From contig MU001503.1 of assembly GCA_010093485.1 (NCBI GenBank), forward strand, positions 1,571,132 through 1,635,131: a DNA stretch of 64,000 bases, given 5' to 3'. Below the pieces are notes generated by a model. That model was given only the letters and a program-made list of their open reading frames with translations. It did not search any database and was not told where the DNA came from. The translations under genes were made by a program, and so were the position numbers. This document shows, piece after piece, positions 24,153-37,942 of the stretch. This stretch comes from Karstenula rhodostoma CBS 690.94. Lineage: Eukaryota > Ascomycota > Dothideomycetes > Pleosporales > Didymosphaeriaceae. Position 1 is the first letter of the stretch. Each line of letters opens with the position of its first letter.

Positions 24153-26948
24153 TATAGTACTAAAAAGTATAAGGTAAGTATACCTTATAAATATTAAATA
24201 GACTATCTAGATTAAACTATTATACTAACTAGTCTATTTTTAGATAACCCTTTATTAACTATCTATTTTAATAGGTATATTATCTTTAAAATTACTATTT
24301 AAGAATACTTTATTAAAAATAACTTTCTTCTAAATATCTAGATACTTAGGAGACCTAGTTATTTAAAAATTAGTATTATAAAAGTTATTTACTAGTTTTA
24401 AAGTATTTCTAAAGTTAGATACTAAATACTATATATTATTTAGATTATAACCTTACTATACTATTTAGTACTAAAGTTTTCTCTAATTTAGTTAACTATT
24501 ATAAATAAGTAATACCTTTTATTTAAAAATATTATTAACTATAGTTAATAGTTCTTATAGTTAGTATTATTTAGAAAGTAGGTTATTAGATACTTTCTAA
24601 AGATAGTCTATATAAAATACTAAGTAAACTTTTATATATAATAGTAATTTAAACTTATAGAATAATTCTTTTATCCCTATAATATAGTATAGACTATATA
24701 TTTACTTATTAAGCTTAATAGAGGGATATAATATTAAAAAGCCTTTTAAAATAATATAAATAAAGTTATTAATAATAAAATTAAATAGTTAGTAGTATTT
24801 ATTAGCTTATTTTACTATTAAGTCTTATACTATAATAAAATTCTAATAGGTTTAATTATAGACCTAAATAATAGTTTTAAGGTAAATAGTAATAAATTTA
24901 TAGACTTACTTAGAGCTAATATTATTAAGGGAGTCCTTAGATAACCTAATTTTATTTTTCTAGTTTTAAAGGACTTTAGTTTTATAGCTAAACTTAATTT
25001 TATATAAAGAGAAACTAGTAGATTTATTAGATAAAAAGACTTATATCTAGTCTATTAAAAAAAATAAATCTAATTAATTATTCTAAAATTTATTAATAAA
25101 TAGATAGAGATACTAGTTAATATATTTATTATATATTTTAGTTTAGCTATCTATTTAGATATAATCTATAAATATAAATTTCTACTATATATCTATAAGG
25201 TAATATAGTTTACTAATAAAATTAGAAGTAAACTATAGCCCTTAATTTAATATAATAGATTTAGGGATACTAAAGATCCTCTAGATATACTAGTAATAAA
25301 AAAAGGTAGCCTATTCTATAGTAATTATTTTATAATATAGTAATAAAAAGGTATATTTACTTAAATAATATATATAAACTATAATATTATTAAAGCCCTT
25401 TTAGTCTAGTAAAAAGTTTTTAAAGTCTATAGAAATATTTTACTATATAGTCTCTAGAATAGGTAGTAATTAGAGTAGGCCTAGCTTTTTATTATAAGGG
25501 GGCTTAGTCTAGTAGTAGATTTTATAATTATATATAAATTATTTAATATCTATATATATATAGCTCTAATAGTATAATTTCTAAATAAGTTTATAGATCT
25601 TTTTAGTACTAGGGTATATAGTTATCTAGTAGGAGTAAACTATATTAATAAAAATTATTTAAAGTTAACTAGTTTTAGAGATAACTAGATAGTTTTAGTA
25701 TAAAAAAAGTTTAGAAAGTATTCTATTATATTTACTATTTAGTTTAAAAATAGTCTTTTAAAGTAGTTTTAAAGTTAAATTAGTATAATTTACTTTAAAT
25801 AGGTAGTCTACTAATATAATAGAAGAGTTTTATAATTTAGTCTCCCTATTCTACTAATTTAGCTTAGTAGTAGTAATTAATATTATTATTTTATAGTCCT
25901 TATTATTAGTATTATTATTAGTAATATTCTATTATTAGGTGAAGAAGTATATTATATAAGCTAATTTAATTTTTATTTTCTATATAACTAGTTCTTTCTA
26001 TTTTTATAATAGTATATTAGCTATAATATTTATAAATCTAAAATAAAATATAATTATATAGTTATACTAGAATAATACTTTTAACTAATAAGTCTAGTAG
26101 AGTATAAGTTCTTACTTTATAGAGAAGTATTTAAGTATATAATAGTCTATAATAATAGTAAATAGCTCTTCTAACTATAGATTAATAAGCTAGATATACT
26201 ATATATATAACCTATCTATAATAGCGAGTATTTTTTTATTATAAATATTATAATTTATCTCTACTAGTTTTATTTTATATAAGTAGAAACTAAAAAGTTT
26301 CTAGGTTTTATTATTTTATATCTATAAAATAGTTTTTATAATAATATTATTACTAGTATTAGTTTCTATCTATATCTTATAGTAGAGGGAGTACTATATA
26401 ATAAAATTATTTAAGTAAAAAAAATTCTTTATAGTTTAAAAAATAATATATTTTTTATTTTTAAACTTATACTAGACGCCTTTTTTAGTTAGCTTAGTAA
26501 GGGGTTAAATAACGCGTCTATAGTTTTTAAAATAAATCTAATAATAATTATAGAATTCTAAAAAGAATTAGAGAATATATAGACTAGTAGACTCTTTTTA
26601 ATTTTATATTATAGTTTCCTTTTTAAGGTTCTTATAAATCCTGTTAGTAGTAATAATAAAGTCTAGAAATTTAATTTCTTAAAAAGTAAATTTATTTTTC
26701 TTAATATTATAATAGAGGTAGTACTCTTTTAACTATTTAATAACTTTAGATATATAAGCCTTATACTCTAGAGAATTCTTAAAGTAGATAAGGATATTAT
26801 TAATATAAATTATATAAATTAAGTTAATTATATTAGCTAGAATTATATTAATAAAGTATTAGAATAATACTAGTCTATTAATTATACTAAAAGAAAGAAT
26901 ATTATATTTAAAATTACTATATTAAATTTAAAATATAGAGAGGTTAAA

Positions 26949-27194
26949 TATAAGGGTTAATTTAACCTAAGGTTAAATCCCCTTATAGAATATTTACCTA
27001 CCTTCGAGCTTAGGCCTTATCTAGTAGCCTATATATAGATTAGTTAGTAGATCTTAGATATCTAGTATATAGAGAGTCCCTCCCTAGGACCCTCTCTATC
27101 TTAGTATCTTAAGTTTAGTTTTAATTTATATAGTTTCTTTTATCTATCTAATTCTAAGAGTGTTTACCCTATTTAGCTATATCCTGGCCTTATA
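26949..27194 (+). repeat. Solo LTR of Gypsy family B, lightly mutated
   Basis: 246 bp, from tataaggg to ggccttata, flanked by a perfect 5-bp duplication ttaaa (26944-26948 and 27195-27199). B1 provides the empty site. It is a lone LTR, presumably left by LTR-LTR recombination of a full insertion. It is clearly richer in G+C than the other family B LTRs, with ttcgagcttagg, agagtgttta and tcctggcct, so it keeps CpG and TpG sites that the others have lost. Confidence 0.95.
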
Positions 27195-30100
27195 TTAAAG
27201 GTATATTTAGTAAATTATATATAGTAAAAGGCTTATTATAGGTCTAGTTTAGTAAATATATATACCTTAAATAGGTATATAAAAATTTCTTCTAATAATA
27301 GTATAGAAATAATATTCTTTTTAGTAATACTATTAAGCCTTTTATAATTAATATAAAAATATTATTTCCCTCTAGACTTCTTTATATATAAGATAGGGGA
27401 GGTAAAGCTAGTATTATTAAGGAAAATAAATCCTTTCTTTAATATATTCTAAATATATAGATATAGTAATTCTAGTTTATTAAAGAATATAGAATATAGT
27501 AGAGAGGTTTTTAAAGTACTAATATTTTTAATAAGGATAATATTATAATTAATATCTTTTTATTATAAGGGTAAGGTATTTACCTTTTATTTATTAAAGT
27601 AAGAAATATCTATTCCTACCTATCTATAGTAGGGAAGCTTAGCTTTAAATTCTATAAGTAGTTATTTTTAAAACTTTTCTAAAGAGTTAACTATAACTTC
27701 CTTTTTATAATACTTAGCTTCTATAAGTTTAAATAACTTATATTAATTAATAAAACTAATCTCTATACCTTATATACTAACTATAAATACTATAGTAGAA
27801 ATAGTTAAAATATTAATACTAATTTTAAGAAGTTATTCCCTTATTAGTATTTAATATTTAGGGGGTTTCTTTAGGGGTAGTAGCCTTAGATTAAATAGTA
27901 TTTTATTTATTTTATATAAATCTTCTTTATATTAAAGCTACTCTATAGGGTAAAAGGTAGTAATAATTTAATCCTTTAGATAGTTTTTTAATTTAATCCT
28001 TAGCTTTTATAAAAGTTTTTTAGTAGCTTATTTACTAGAGTCTCTAGTAAGATTAGGCTTAGTAAAGGTAGTTAATTTCTCTAGTAATAATTTATTATTA
28101 TATAATAACTTATTACTATATTTATATACTAGGGTATTATCTTTAATATTAGGTTTAGTTAATTATTAACTTTTATTTTTAGGCTCTAGTAGTTTAGTTT
28201 TATTACTATTCTTATTTAAAAATATATAATATATTATAATAAAGTTCTTATCTAGAATAGACTCTACTAAAGATAGTTAATAATTATTATAGTTCTAAGG
28301 AGTAGTTTATACTAGAGAGATAGATAATATTATAAACTCTATAGAAATTTTAAACTCCTTTATAGGGGAGTATTCCCTATAGAGTAATTATACTTATTAA
28401 AATTAAATATCCTCCTTTTTAAAATTAATATTCTATTAGTTAGTATTAAACTAGTATTTTTTATTAACTAGTAAAAGTAAATAGTATAGTACTATAAATA
28501 GAGTAATAATCTATAATAATATATTATCTAGCTATATTAAATATTAGTTATAATAATTAATTAATATCTTAGTATTCTTAAAGAATTTTTATTCTATAAT
28601 AAGGTTATAGTCTTCTATTTTATATAGGATAAATTATATAATTATAAAATATCTATTAATATTAAGTACTACTTAAAAGTAGTAATTAACTAAGGTAGTC
28701 TTTTTACTAGTAAAACTCTTAAGAGGGATTAGATATTTAAGCTATATTAACTTAATACTAAGTTAATACTTTAATACTTTCTCTAACTATAAGGTAATAA
28801 AATTATATATAAATATACTAGAATTAATAAGACTATATATATAAACCTTATATCTATTATTTTAAAATATTATAGAAAGTATAAAAAGTATTCCTCTAAA
28901 TAAATTAGAAATTTAAATACTTTTAAAGTTAGTATAATACTTCTTAGGGTAAAATACTAGTTTCTATAGATTAATTAGTTCTATATCTACTATTTCTATT
29001 AAGGGTACTAGTCTAGAGTTAACTAATATCTCTAGTTTTCTAATTTAAAGTCTAATTTAAAGTCTTTATTTAAGGTATATTTATTACTAGATTTTAAAAA
29101 AAAGTAAGTTTTATTCTTTTTTTAAACCTTTATAATAGTAGTAATAGTATATCTATTATAGGGTTTAATAGGGTAATTATAATAGATATAATTCTTAGAA
29201 AGATAATTATAATATATCTAATTCTTATAATACTACTTTCTAGAGTATTTATATCTAGAGTTAGTAAATTAGTACTTTAGAGCTAATTTTACTATAGTAT
29301 CTTTAAGTAGTCCTATAGTATAATAAGGGGCTAAAATAACTATTTATAATAAAAACTCCTTATAATAGTATAGGGTAAAGAAAGTAAATTAGTTATAGTT
29401 AATTTAATAGTTATATTTAAAGGTTTTATATAACTTATAAATAATAGTATAAAATTTATTATAATTTATAATAAAGTTAATAGTATTCTAAATAAGCTAG
29501 TTAGTAAGTTTTATATAGAACTTTTTATAGAGTATCTCTTTAGAATTATTAGAATAAAATCTAGTCTAGTTTATAAATATATTATATTATATAATAAATA
29601 AGTTTATATCTTCTCTAGATAAAAATATTATTTTCTAGAGGTTAGTATAGATATTAATATTCTAGTTTAGTAATATAAATATAACTTAGAGGTAGTTATA
29701 TAAACCTATAAGAAATATAGTTAATTACTACTATTTCTAAATATTAAAAATTTTAAAGATATAGTCTTTTAGCTATATATTAATATAATTAGTAATAGCT
29801 ATAGTATATTTTTTAGAAGTATTTTACTAAAAGTAGTTTATATTAAATTTAATTTTAACCTCTAGTAAATAGAATTATAACTTAAATTAAGCCTTATTAC
29901 TATTAAACTTATTAAGGTCTAAAATCTTAGAGAATAAATATTTACTCTAGTAAGTTTAGTATTTTATATAGTAAAGATTTAGTATTTTATAAAAAAGTTT
30001 ATTAGAGATATTTACTCTTAGAATATATTAATCTATAGTAAAATAGTCTATATTTTACTAACTATTTATTTTTAAAATAACTAATTTAGTATTATATTTA

Positions 30101-31376
30101 ATAGTAGGTACTAGCTTAGTAGGGGAAGTACTAAACTAGTAAAGTAACTTAAAACTATTATTATTATTTAAATTACTAATTATTACCTATATTAGTTAAT
30201 TTTTAGTCTTAGTAGTTTTTTTTAGTTTTATAATTTTAGTTTATAGATAACTATTTTCCTTTTAAGTCTATATTTAGAAGTTTATTATAATATTAATTTT
30301 ATTATTTAAATTAGTATTTTACTAGACTAGCTTTTATTACTAGTTCTATACTTTATATATATAATAGAATAAAACTATAAACTATAGCTTTATAATAAAT
30401 AAAACTATATTAGCCTTAATATAGTCTATATATATATTAGAAATAATAGTAAACTTTAGGTCTTAGTAGTTTAAAATTTTTAAGTCCTTTCTATTTAAAG
30501 TAATTAAATCTAAAATAATTATATTAATATTAGTAAAAACTATATATAGTTTAAATATTCTTTTTAGTTTTTATAACCTAGCTATTTATAGACTAGCCTT
30601 AGAGTTATTTTTTTCCTTTTTATAGTTTCTAATTTTAGAATTCTAATAGAGGTCTAATTCCTTTTTAACCTTACTAATATTAGCTAGATATTCTTTAATA
30701 CCTTTAGATAGCTAGATACTTAGTTTTAGTAGAAAAAGTTTAATTTAGAAAAATAGATTTTCTAGCTTATAGAAAAGTTATATACTAGAGGTTTTAGCTA
30801 CTAGTACTTATTCTTATATTAGAATAGATAAATAAGTTTAAAATAATATATATAGTATCTTATCTATAGTTATACTATAATAGGGTTTATTTATTTTTAA
30901 AATATTATTAAGATTTTTTTTATTAAAATTAAAAGTTATTATTACTTTAGTAGTATAGCTTATAGAGCGAATTCTAATATAGTTTTAAAAAAAAGATATT
31001 AAGTTTCTATTAATAAACTATTTAGATACTAGAGGTTTTATTTTTATATATTTAATTATAAATAGTAGTATAATAGGTATAGAGCTATTTAGAAATAAAA
31101 TAAATAGAAAAAAAAGACTATTTAAAATAAAAATATTATATAAATTAATATTTACTATAAAAGTAAAAAATAGGTTTAAGTAAATAAGATATAAGTAATA
31201 AGTAAATAGTTAGTTATATTTTAAGCCTATTTATTAAGAGTATATATATTATTTTTAATATATCTATAATAAGTATATACTTTTATTTAAAAAGAATTTA
31301 ACTTTTATAGTAATTAATTTTACTAAAGATATCTAATATTAGTAGGTCTTTAAAGGAGTTTAAAAAATTTAGAAGG

Positions 31377-31535
31377 ATATTCTAGTACCTTAATAGCTAG
31401 CCTTTAATAAGGATTTTAAAAAATATTCTAGTACCTTAATAACTAGCCTTTAATAAGGACTTTAGAGGATATTTTAGTATTTTAATAACTAGCCTTTAAT
31501 AAGGACTTTAGAGGATATTCTAGCGCCTTAATAGT
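31377..31535 (-). repeat. 46-bp leader repeats of Gypsy B2, four units
   Basis: Units with tctagtaccttaat and agcctttaataagga repeat at 46-bp steps (31381, 31427, 31473, then a last unit with ctagcgcc). They lie just inside the 5' LTR on the minus strand. B1 has five units of the same repeat. Confidence 0.9.
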
Positions 31536-31645
31536 TAATTTAAAAAAAAATTTTAGAATTTTAGTAGACCTTTCTATATCTAAAGAGCTAAAGGTAGATA
31601 TTATAATTACTAATCTTTAGCTAAAAGAAAGGGTTTTAAGTTTAA

Positions 31646-31891
31646 TATAAGACTAGAATATAACTAAATAAAATAAATACTTTTAGAATTAAATAAATAG
31701 AAGAAACTATATAAATTAAAACTAAATTTAAAATACTAAAATAAAGAGAATTCTAGAAAGGGACTCTCTATATACTAGATATTTAAGATTTACTAACTAA
31801 TCTATATATAGGCTACTAGATAAGGCCTAAGCTTAAAAGTAAATAAATATTCTATAAGGGGATTTAATCTTAGATTAAATTAATCCTTATA
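31646..31891 (-). repeat. B2 5' LTR
   Basis: 246 bp, partner of 22197-22442. On its inner side gggttttaagtttaa corresponds to the sequence right after the B1 5' LTR, where the primer-binding site should be. Confidence 0.92.
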
Positions 31892-34267
31892 AAGAATTTC
31901 TTATCTATATTAATATTAATTAATAATAAGATAGAAAAAAAAATTAATATATATAAAGTATTTTAGTAAAAATACTAATTATTAGAATAGTTTTTCTAAA
32001 TTATAAAGTAGGTCTATTTTAGATTACTCTTTTCTATTTACTTAATAGTAGTATATATCTATAATAAAGTTTCCTTTTACTAATATTTATTATTAGTATA
32101 GTAGAGTTAATTTTTAAAATATAGTCTATATTATAAGAATAGTTTATAAATCTAATATATATATAAAAAATAGTATATTTATTCTAATTTTTTAAATAAA
32201 ATATTTATAATTAATAGCTCTTAGATATAATATATCTTAATAAAGTATAGTAAAATAAAATATCTATATCCTTTTAACTATTTACTAAAATAATATTTTT
32301 AATTATATTATTATATTATTAAATATTATTTCTATTCTTATCCCTATTATTACTACTACTATTACTACTACTTTAGAGTTTAATAAGTTTATTATCTAGG
32401 TATTTCTTTAGGTAAAGTTTTCTATATAGGTTAATAAGTATTTACTAAAATATATTTTATTACTAGCCCTATACTAAATTAATAATACTAACTATCTCTA
32501 TAATTTTAACTTCTTTATATTTAATATTTATACTAGTACCTATATACTTAGTAATAGAGATAATCTAAGTCTCTAAAACTAAAGTAATATATTTAGAGAT
32601 ATCTCTAAAAAAACTAAATAGTCTAGAATTATACTATATTTACTAATACTTATAAACTAGAAAATAAAAAAGTATTTTCTATTTATATAATAGTTTTATT
32701 CTAAGGTTAATATATTTAATAATTTTTCTAGAGAGAACCTTATATTTATAGAGTATATAGGTATTAAATATAAAAGTAGAAATAATAAAAAAAATAACTC
32801 TATAAATAAAAAAATTAAAAAAAAAATATATAAATACTACTATTATAAGTATTTTATAATTAATTAATATAGATATTATAGACTAAGTAATATTATACTA
32901 GAATATTATTAATATATAATTATTTATAAAATATTAAAAATAGTCCTATAATTTATTTTTACTTAGCTAGTTCTTTAGAAAAATATCTATACTATTAAAC
33001 TATACTTAAAAGGTATATAGAGATACTAATAACCTTTTAACTAAAGTTAAAATAATTAAAAATAAAAATCTAAACCTATTTTTAGCTAATAAAAAAAAAA
33101 AAATTTAGTAAAATTTAGAATTCTTTCTACTTTTAGTATAGATATTTTAGTTAAAAGTACTAGGTATATAAAGAGAATATATAAGAAAATATAAAATATA
33201 ATTATAAAAAGTATTAGAGAGTTATTATAGGCTATAACCTATTTAAGTAGATCTATATATTTTAAAAAAAATATTTTAAAGAAGTTTATAATAGTAATAG
33301 ACTAATAATATTATAATTAGTATATTAGATAGTATTTAAAGATATTTTTAATAAAGTTTAACTATATTTTTAGTAGTTTTTAATTATATAATATATACTT
33401 TTAGGGTATATTATAGGGATATAATATATATACTAGTATTAGGGAACTTTAGAATTTAGTTATAGTATAGATAATATTTTAAGTAATATTATTAATAATA
33501 TAGATAGCTTTTTAAGTAATAATATTAGTAGTATAAATAGCTTTCTAAATAATATTATTAATAAGAATTATAATATCTATCTACTATATATTCTTTTATA
33601 AAATAGTAATACTAGACTTAATAAAATAAATTAGTACTCTAATTAAATATTAAAAAGTAGGGCTAGAAACTTAATAGTAATAGAGTTTAATATTAAAAAT
33701 ATTTTAATAATTATATAGTTCTTATATAGTATAATAGTCTAGTATTATTAATAAATATTTTTTTTCTAGTTTAGTAACTAGTATTATAGGTACTTTATTA
33801 TTAGCCCTAGCTAGTACTAAGTACTAGTAGTAGGGAATTACTAGCCCTAGCCCCCTTTATAATTTTAATATACTAGTTCTAGAATATAGTTCTTTTTATT
33901 TATAATAGATATTTTATTTTATACTACTAAAAGTATAAGTATAAATAAATACCTAATAATATAATATATATTATAAATTCTATTTCTAAAGAATAGTTTT
34001 TAATTATATAATTATTTAAATAAATAATTATAATAGTATTAGATTACTAGCCTTAGTAGTAGTACTAGCTTTAATATTATTACTAACTCTAGCTTTTTTT
34101 TCTCTTTTTTTCTTTTTTTTTTTCTCTTTCTCTCCTAGTCTTTACTAACCTTATAGTTATTTATTATAACTATTACCTCTTTATATTAATAATAATCTTT
34201 ATAAATATTAAAAATATTTATTATATTTTTAAATTTTATCTTCTCTAGCTTTTATTAATAGTACTTA

Positions 34268-34552
34268 CTATTAAATATAGCTATTTTAATTTATTCTACT
34301 ATAGAGAGTTATTTTTATTTATTAACCTCTATATTATTAGTATTAGTTTTCTAAAGGGGGTCTATAGACTTATTATTAAATATAGTTATTTTAATTTATT
34401 TTACTATAGAGAGCTATTTTTATTTATTAACCTCTATATTATTAATATTAGTTTTCTAAAGAAAGTCTATAAACTTATTATTAAATATAATTATTTTAAT
34501 TTATTTTATTATAGAGAGTTATTTTTATTTATTAACTTCTATATTATTAGTA
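34268..34552. repeat. 105-bp tandem repeat, three copies
   Basis: The block ttaaatatagctattttaat recurs at 34271, 34376 and 34481, exactly 105 bp apart. The array is interrupted in its third unit by the X-family insertion at 34553. Confidence 0.9.
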
Positions 34553-35039
34553 TATATTATAGAGATTTACTATAAAATAGGGTAACTTAATAAAATAGAG
34601 GAGATAAAAAGATATATTATACTTTTACTAATATATAAATAAAGGGGGACTAAAAAAATAACTAAGACACGCCTAGTATTTATATATAAACTAACTAAAA
34701 AGAGTATAATATAAAGTTAACTAAAAAGGAATTAGTAAAAAACTAACTAAAATAAACTTAATATATATCTACTAATATATAAAAAATCTAATAATAGAGA
34801 ATTAATAAAATATTAAAAAGAATAGTTTTTATTAAAACTAGAAGAAAAGTATATATAAATAAATACTACTATTTAAATTACTTTTATACTCTATTAGTTA
34901 TTAATAATACTAGAAATATAATTAAAATAGCTATTATTAATATACTATAAATTCTACTTAATAATATAATATTATACTTATATAATACTTTAAGTATACT
35001 AATATAATATCTAGTCCTTAGAATTAATTTAACTAAGAC

Positions 35040-35077
<38 letters not shown>

Positions 35078-35218
35078 CTATATAAATATTTTTTATTATA
35101 CCTCTAAATAGTAATAGAATTATCTAGAATATTTAGTAATACTCTAAATATATTTATTCTATAATTAGATTTTAATATAATAGTAATAATAAGGATATTT
35201 AAAAAATTTATAATAAAG
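34553..35218 (-). mobile_element. X-family (non-LTR-like) insertion, 5'-shortened copy X-C
   Basis: The reverse complement of these 666 bp matches the 3' half of X-A and X-B up to the common end ctctataata. An 11-bp duplication tattattagta flanks it at 34542-34552 and 35219-35229, and the host 105-bp repeat resumes after it (ttagattttt). Its 5' end falls inside X-A (near 23530), so this copy is 5'-truncated. It keeps acacgcc near 34667. Confidence 0.87.
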
Positions 35219-36740
35219 TATTATTAGTATTAGATTTTTAAAAATAATATATAGACTTATATTAATAATTTTATAAAATAGACTAATTTTAACTATTAGT
35301 AATATTAGTACTATATTTCTAGTTTTAATTATATTTTTAGTTCTAGCTCTTTTCCTTTTATTATTTCTATAGCTTAGATATACTAGTCCTTTAGTATTCT
35401 CTTTTAGAAATTTTTAGATATTTCTTTAGGTATCCCTTTTATCTATATAGTAGTACTCCCCTTATCTATATATTAGATACTCTAGTATAGATAAATATTT
35501 AATAATATAATATATATTATTAATTTTATTTCTAAAAAGTAGTCTCTAACTATATAACTACTAAAATAATAAATAGACTAAAGAGAGAATTTTTAATAAT
35601 TTAAATATAAATAGTTTAATTTAGAGACTATAACTAGAAATAATAATATTTAAATATTTTTTAAGTATTTTTTTTATTTTTTTTATTTTTTCCCTTATTA
35701 GTTAAGCTATAGCTTATATTATATATAGACTAATTATAGCTAGTTTATATTAGTTAATTTTATAGTAGAGATAAGTAGACTAAAAATAAAAAAAATAGTT
35801 TATTTATATTATTAGTATTAGTAATATTATTAGCCCTATAAATATTCTTTTAGGTATTTATTATAGAGCTTTTTTAATTATTTATATTTTTTTTTTCTTC
35901 TTTTTATCCTCTTCTACTTATCTCTACTATAAAAAAGCTAGCCTATACTAGTTAATTCTATAGTAAAAATAAGTAAACTAATAGTAGAAAAAGTAAACTA
36001 TTCTATATTATTAGTTCTAATAGTATTACTAGCCCTATAAATACCCCCCTTATTTATATATTAAATACTTTAATATAGATTAATATTTAATAATATAATA
36101 TATACTATTAATTTTACTTTTAAGGGATAGTCTCTAACTATATAGTTTTTAAAAGTAAAAAGCTATTTTTTATAATACTAAACTACTAGTTTTTATTTTT
36201 ATTTTTTTTATTCTTTTTATTTTATCCCTCTTTCTTATCTAGATAGACTATAAATATCTATATATAAGTTAATTATAGCTAGTCTATACTAGTTAATTCT
36301 ATAATAATTTATATAGTATTACTAGCCCTCTAAGTATTTCTTTAATTATTTATATATTTTTTTCTTTTTATTCTCTCTATTCTTACTAGTATAGATTAGT
36401 TATAGTTATATTATATATAAACTAATTATAACTAGTCTATACTAGTTAATTATATAGTAATCTATATAGTTTTCTAGTAACTATAAATTATAGTTAAACT
36501 ATTAAACTTAGTAATTTCCTTTATATATATAGCTAGCTTTAATTATTAGTAGTACTAGTAGTATATTTCTAGTACTAGTTACTAAATATACTTTTTTAAT
36601 ATAGTTACTATAGTAATATATAAATAATAGCCTAGTAAATAAATAAATCTATACTTAAATATATATTAAGTAGTTACTTTTCTTCTTCTTAATATATATA
36701 ATTATACTATTTAACTCTAAGAACTTTAATTCTATCTAGA

Positions 36741-37270
36741 TATTATAAGGGATTTCCTATATATTTAATCTAGATCCGTATCTTAAAAATTATTTAAGGA
36801 ATAAGATATAATAGAGGTAAATATAAGGTTAAATAATAATTCTATAGTATAATAGAATATAATATAATAATACTAAAAGAAGACTAAGTATTTATATAAA
36901 TATAAATAGTTTTAATTTAAATATAAAAGTAAACTACTTCTAAATAATATTTTAAATTAACTATAAAAAATAAAAACTATACTAAAATCCTTTTAGATTA
37001 TATACTAGTTATTCTAATTCTTACTATTCTAAAATTCTTCTAGTTTACTTTTATAAATTTTACCCTTTTAGTAGAAATATCTACTCTACTTCTACTAAGA
37101 TCTAGTACTCCTAGAATTTTATATCTTTAGTAGAATTATAGTTATATAATTTATAATATAAGCTACTCTATAGATTTATATATAAGTATTTATTTATTTT
37201 ATTTCTATTACTAATATTTTATATATAATTCTTTTCTTTTTTCTAGTTTTATTCTATTATAATTATAATA
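36741..37270 (-). repeat. A2 3' LTR
   Basis: 530 bp, matching 58544-59073 and the A1 LTRs. It is followed by the polypurine tract, read as ttattccccccccttagag on the plus strand. Confidence 0.94.
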
Positions 37271-37696
37271 TTATTCCCCCCCTTAGAGTTATTATTCTAA
37301 TATCCTATTATTACCTTATAATCTATTATTATAGTATAATTTAGAAATATAAAAGTTTATTTTTTTATACCTCTAAATATAGTATTATATTCTTCTTTAG
37401 ATTTTCTAAACCTTTCTAACTATATCTAAGGTACTAAAATAATTATTAACTAATTATTACTATACCTATACTAATAAAATTTATTATTATAGTCTAATAA
37501 TACTAATAAAGTATATTTATTATATAGAGAAGAAGGTTTTAAAATATTTTATAAATACTTTAACTAAGGAGTATACTATATATATTACTATTTATATAGA
37601 GTATAGTTTTTAAATTTCTAAAAAAAAGTAAAAATATATTTAGTCTAAAAAATATAAAAAGTATTTTATCTTTTTTTATATTAAGACTAAGGTTAC

Positions 37697-37942
37697 TATA
37701 AGGGTTAATTTAATCTAAAATTAAATCCCCTTATAGAATATTTATTTATCTTTAAGTTTAGGCCTTATCTAGTAACCTATATATAGATTAGTTAGTAGAT
37801 TTTAAATATCTAGTATATAGAAAATCCCTCTCTAGAACTCTTTCTATTTTAGTATTTTAAGTTTAGTTTTAATTTATATAGTTTCTTCTATCTATTTAAT
37901 TCTAAAAGTATTTATTCTATTTAGCTATATTCTAGTTTTATA
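37697..37942 (+). repeat. B1 5' LTR
   Basis: 246 bp. Followed by ttaaatttaaaacccc, where the primer-binding site would lie. RIP prevents assigning a tRNA. Confidence 0.94.

Larger units (their letters stand above)
22443..31645 (-). pseudogene. Gypsy B2 gag-pol remnant
   Basis: Decayed Gag-Pol of the retrotransposon. On the minus strand near 26821-26781 the frame reads Ile-Asn-Asn-Ile-Leu-Ile-Tyr, the reverse transcriptase active site with Asp changed to Asn. The integrase Ser-Asp-Arg-Gly-type motif aligns with B1 at about 25262-25235. RT to the right of integrase fits minus-strand Gypsy order. Stops occur throughout. Non-element segments inside are 22861-24167 (X copy plus duplication) and 26949-27199 (solo LTR plus duplication). 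Confidence 0.85.
22197..31891 (-). mobile_element. Gypsy-type LTR retrotransposon, family B copy 2 (B2), with two insertions
   Basis: Two 246-bp LTRs (22197-22442 and 31646-31891), reverse complements of the B1 LTRs, flank a decayed gag-pol on the minus strand. The element has been split by an X-family insertion (22861-24152) and a plus-strand solo LTR of its own family (26949-27194). Without them and their target duplications it measures about 8.14 kb against 8186 bp for B1. The shortfall is about one 46-bp leader repeat. The flanks do not show a matching 5-bp duplication (ataag left, aagaa right), so an end may have recombined. Confidence 0.92.
33880..36500. repeat. Decayed long tandem or dispersed repeats
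   Basis: An aatataatatata block followed by ttctaa and tctctaactatata recurs near 33945, 35500 and 36085. A tatactagttaattctata block recurs near 35745, 35950, 36285 and 36440. A tagccctataaatattc block recurs near 35830, 36025 and 36325. Spacing is irregular. These may be tandem copies of a 0.5-kb unit or overlapping short elements. Confidence 0.6.
31892..36740. other. Unassigned AT-rich DNA between B2 and A2
   Basis: No gene or LTR pair recognised. It contains a 105-bp tandem array, a pyrimidine-rich stretch near 34095-34135, an X-family insertion and a group of decayed repeats at 33.9-36.5 kb, given separately. Parts near 36540-36600 match 60.05-60.15 kb in inverted orientation (agaaatata, actagtactactagta). 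Confidence 0.6.

Noticed and set aside
24153..24160. Extra non-templated bases at the 3' end of X-A
   Set aside because: They align with the left flank at 22846-22853 when C/T and G/A differences are allowed, so they belong to the target duplication.
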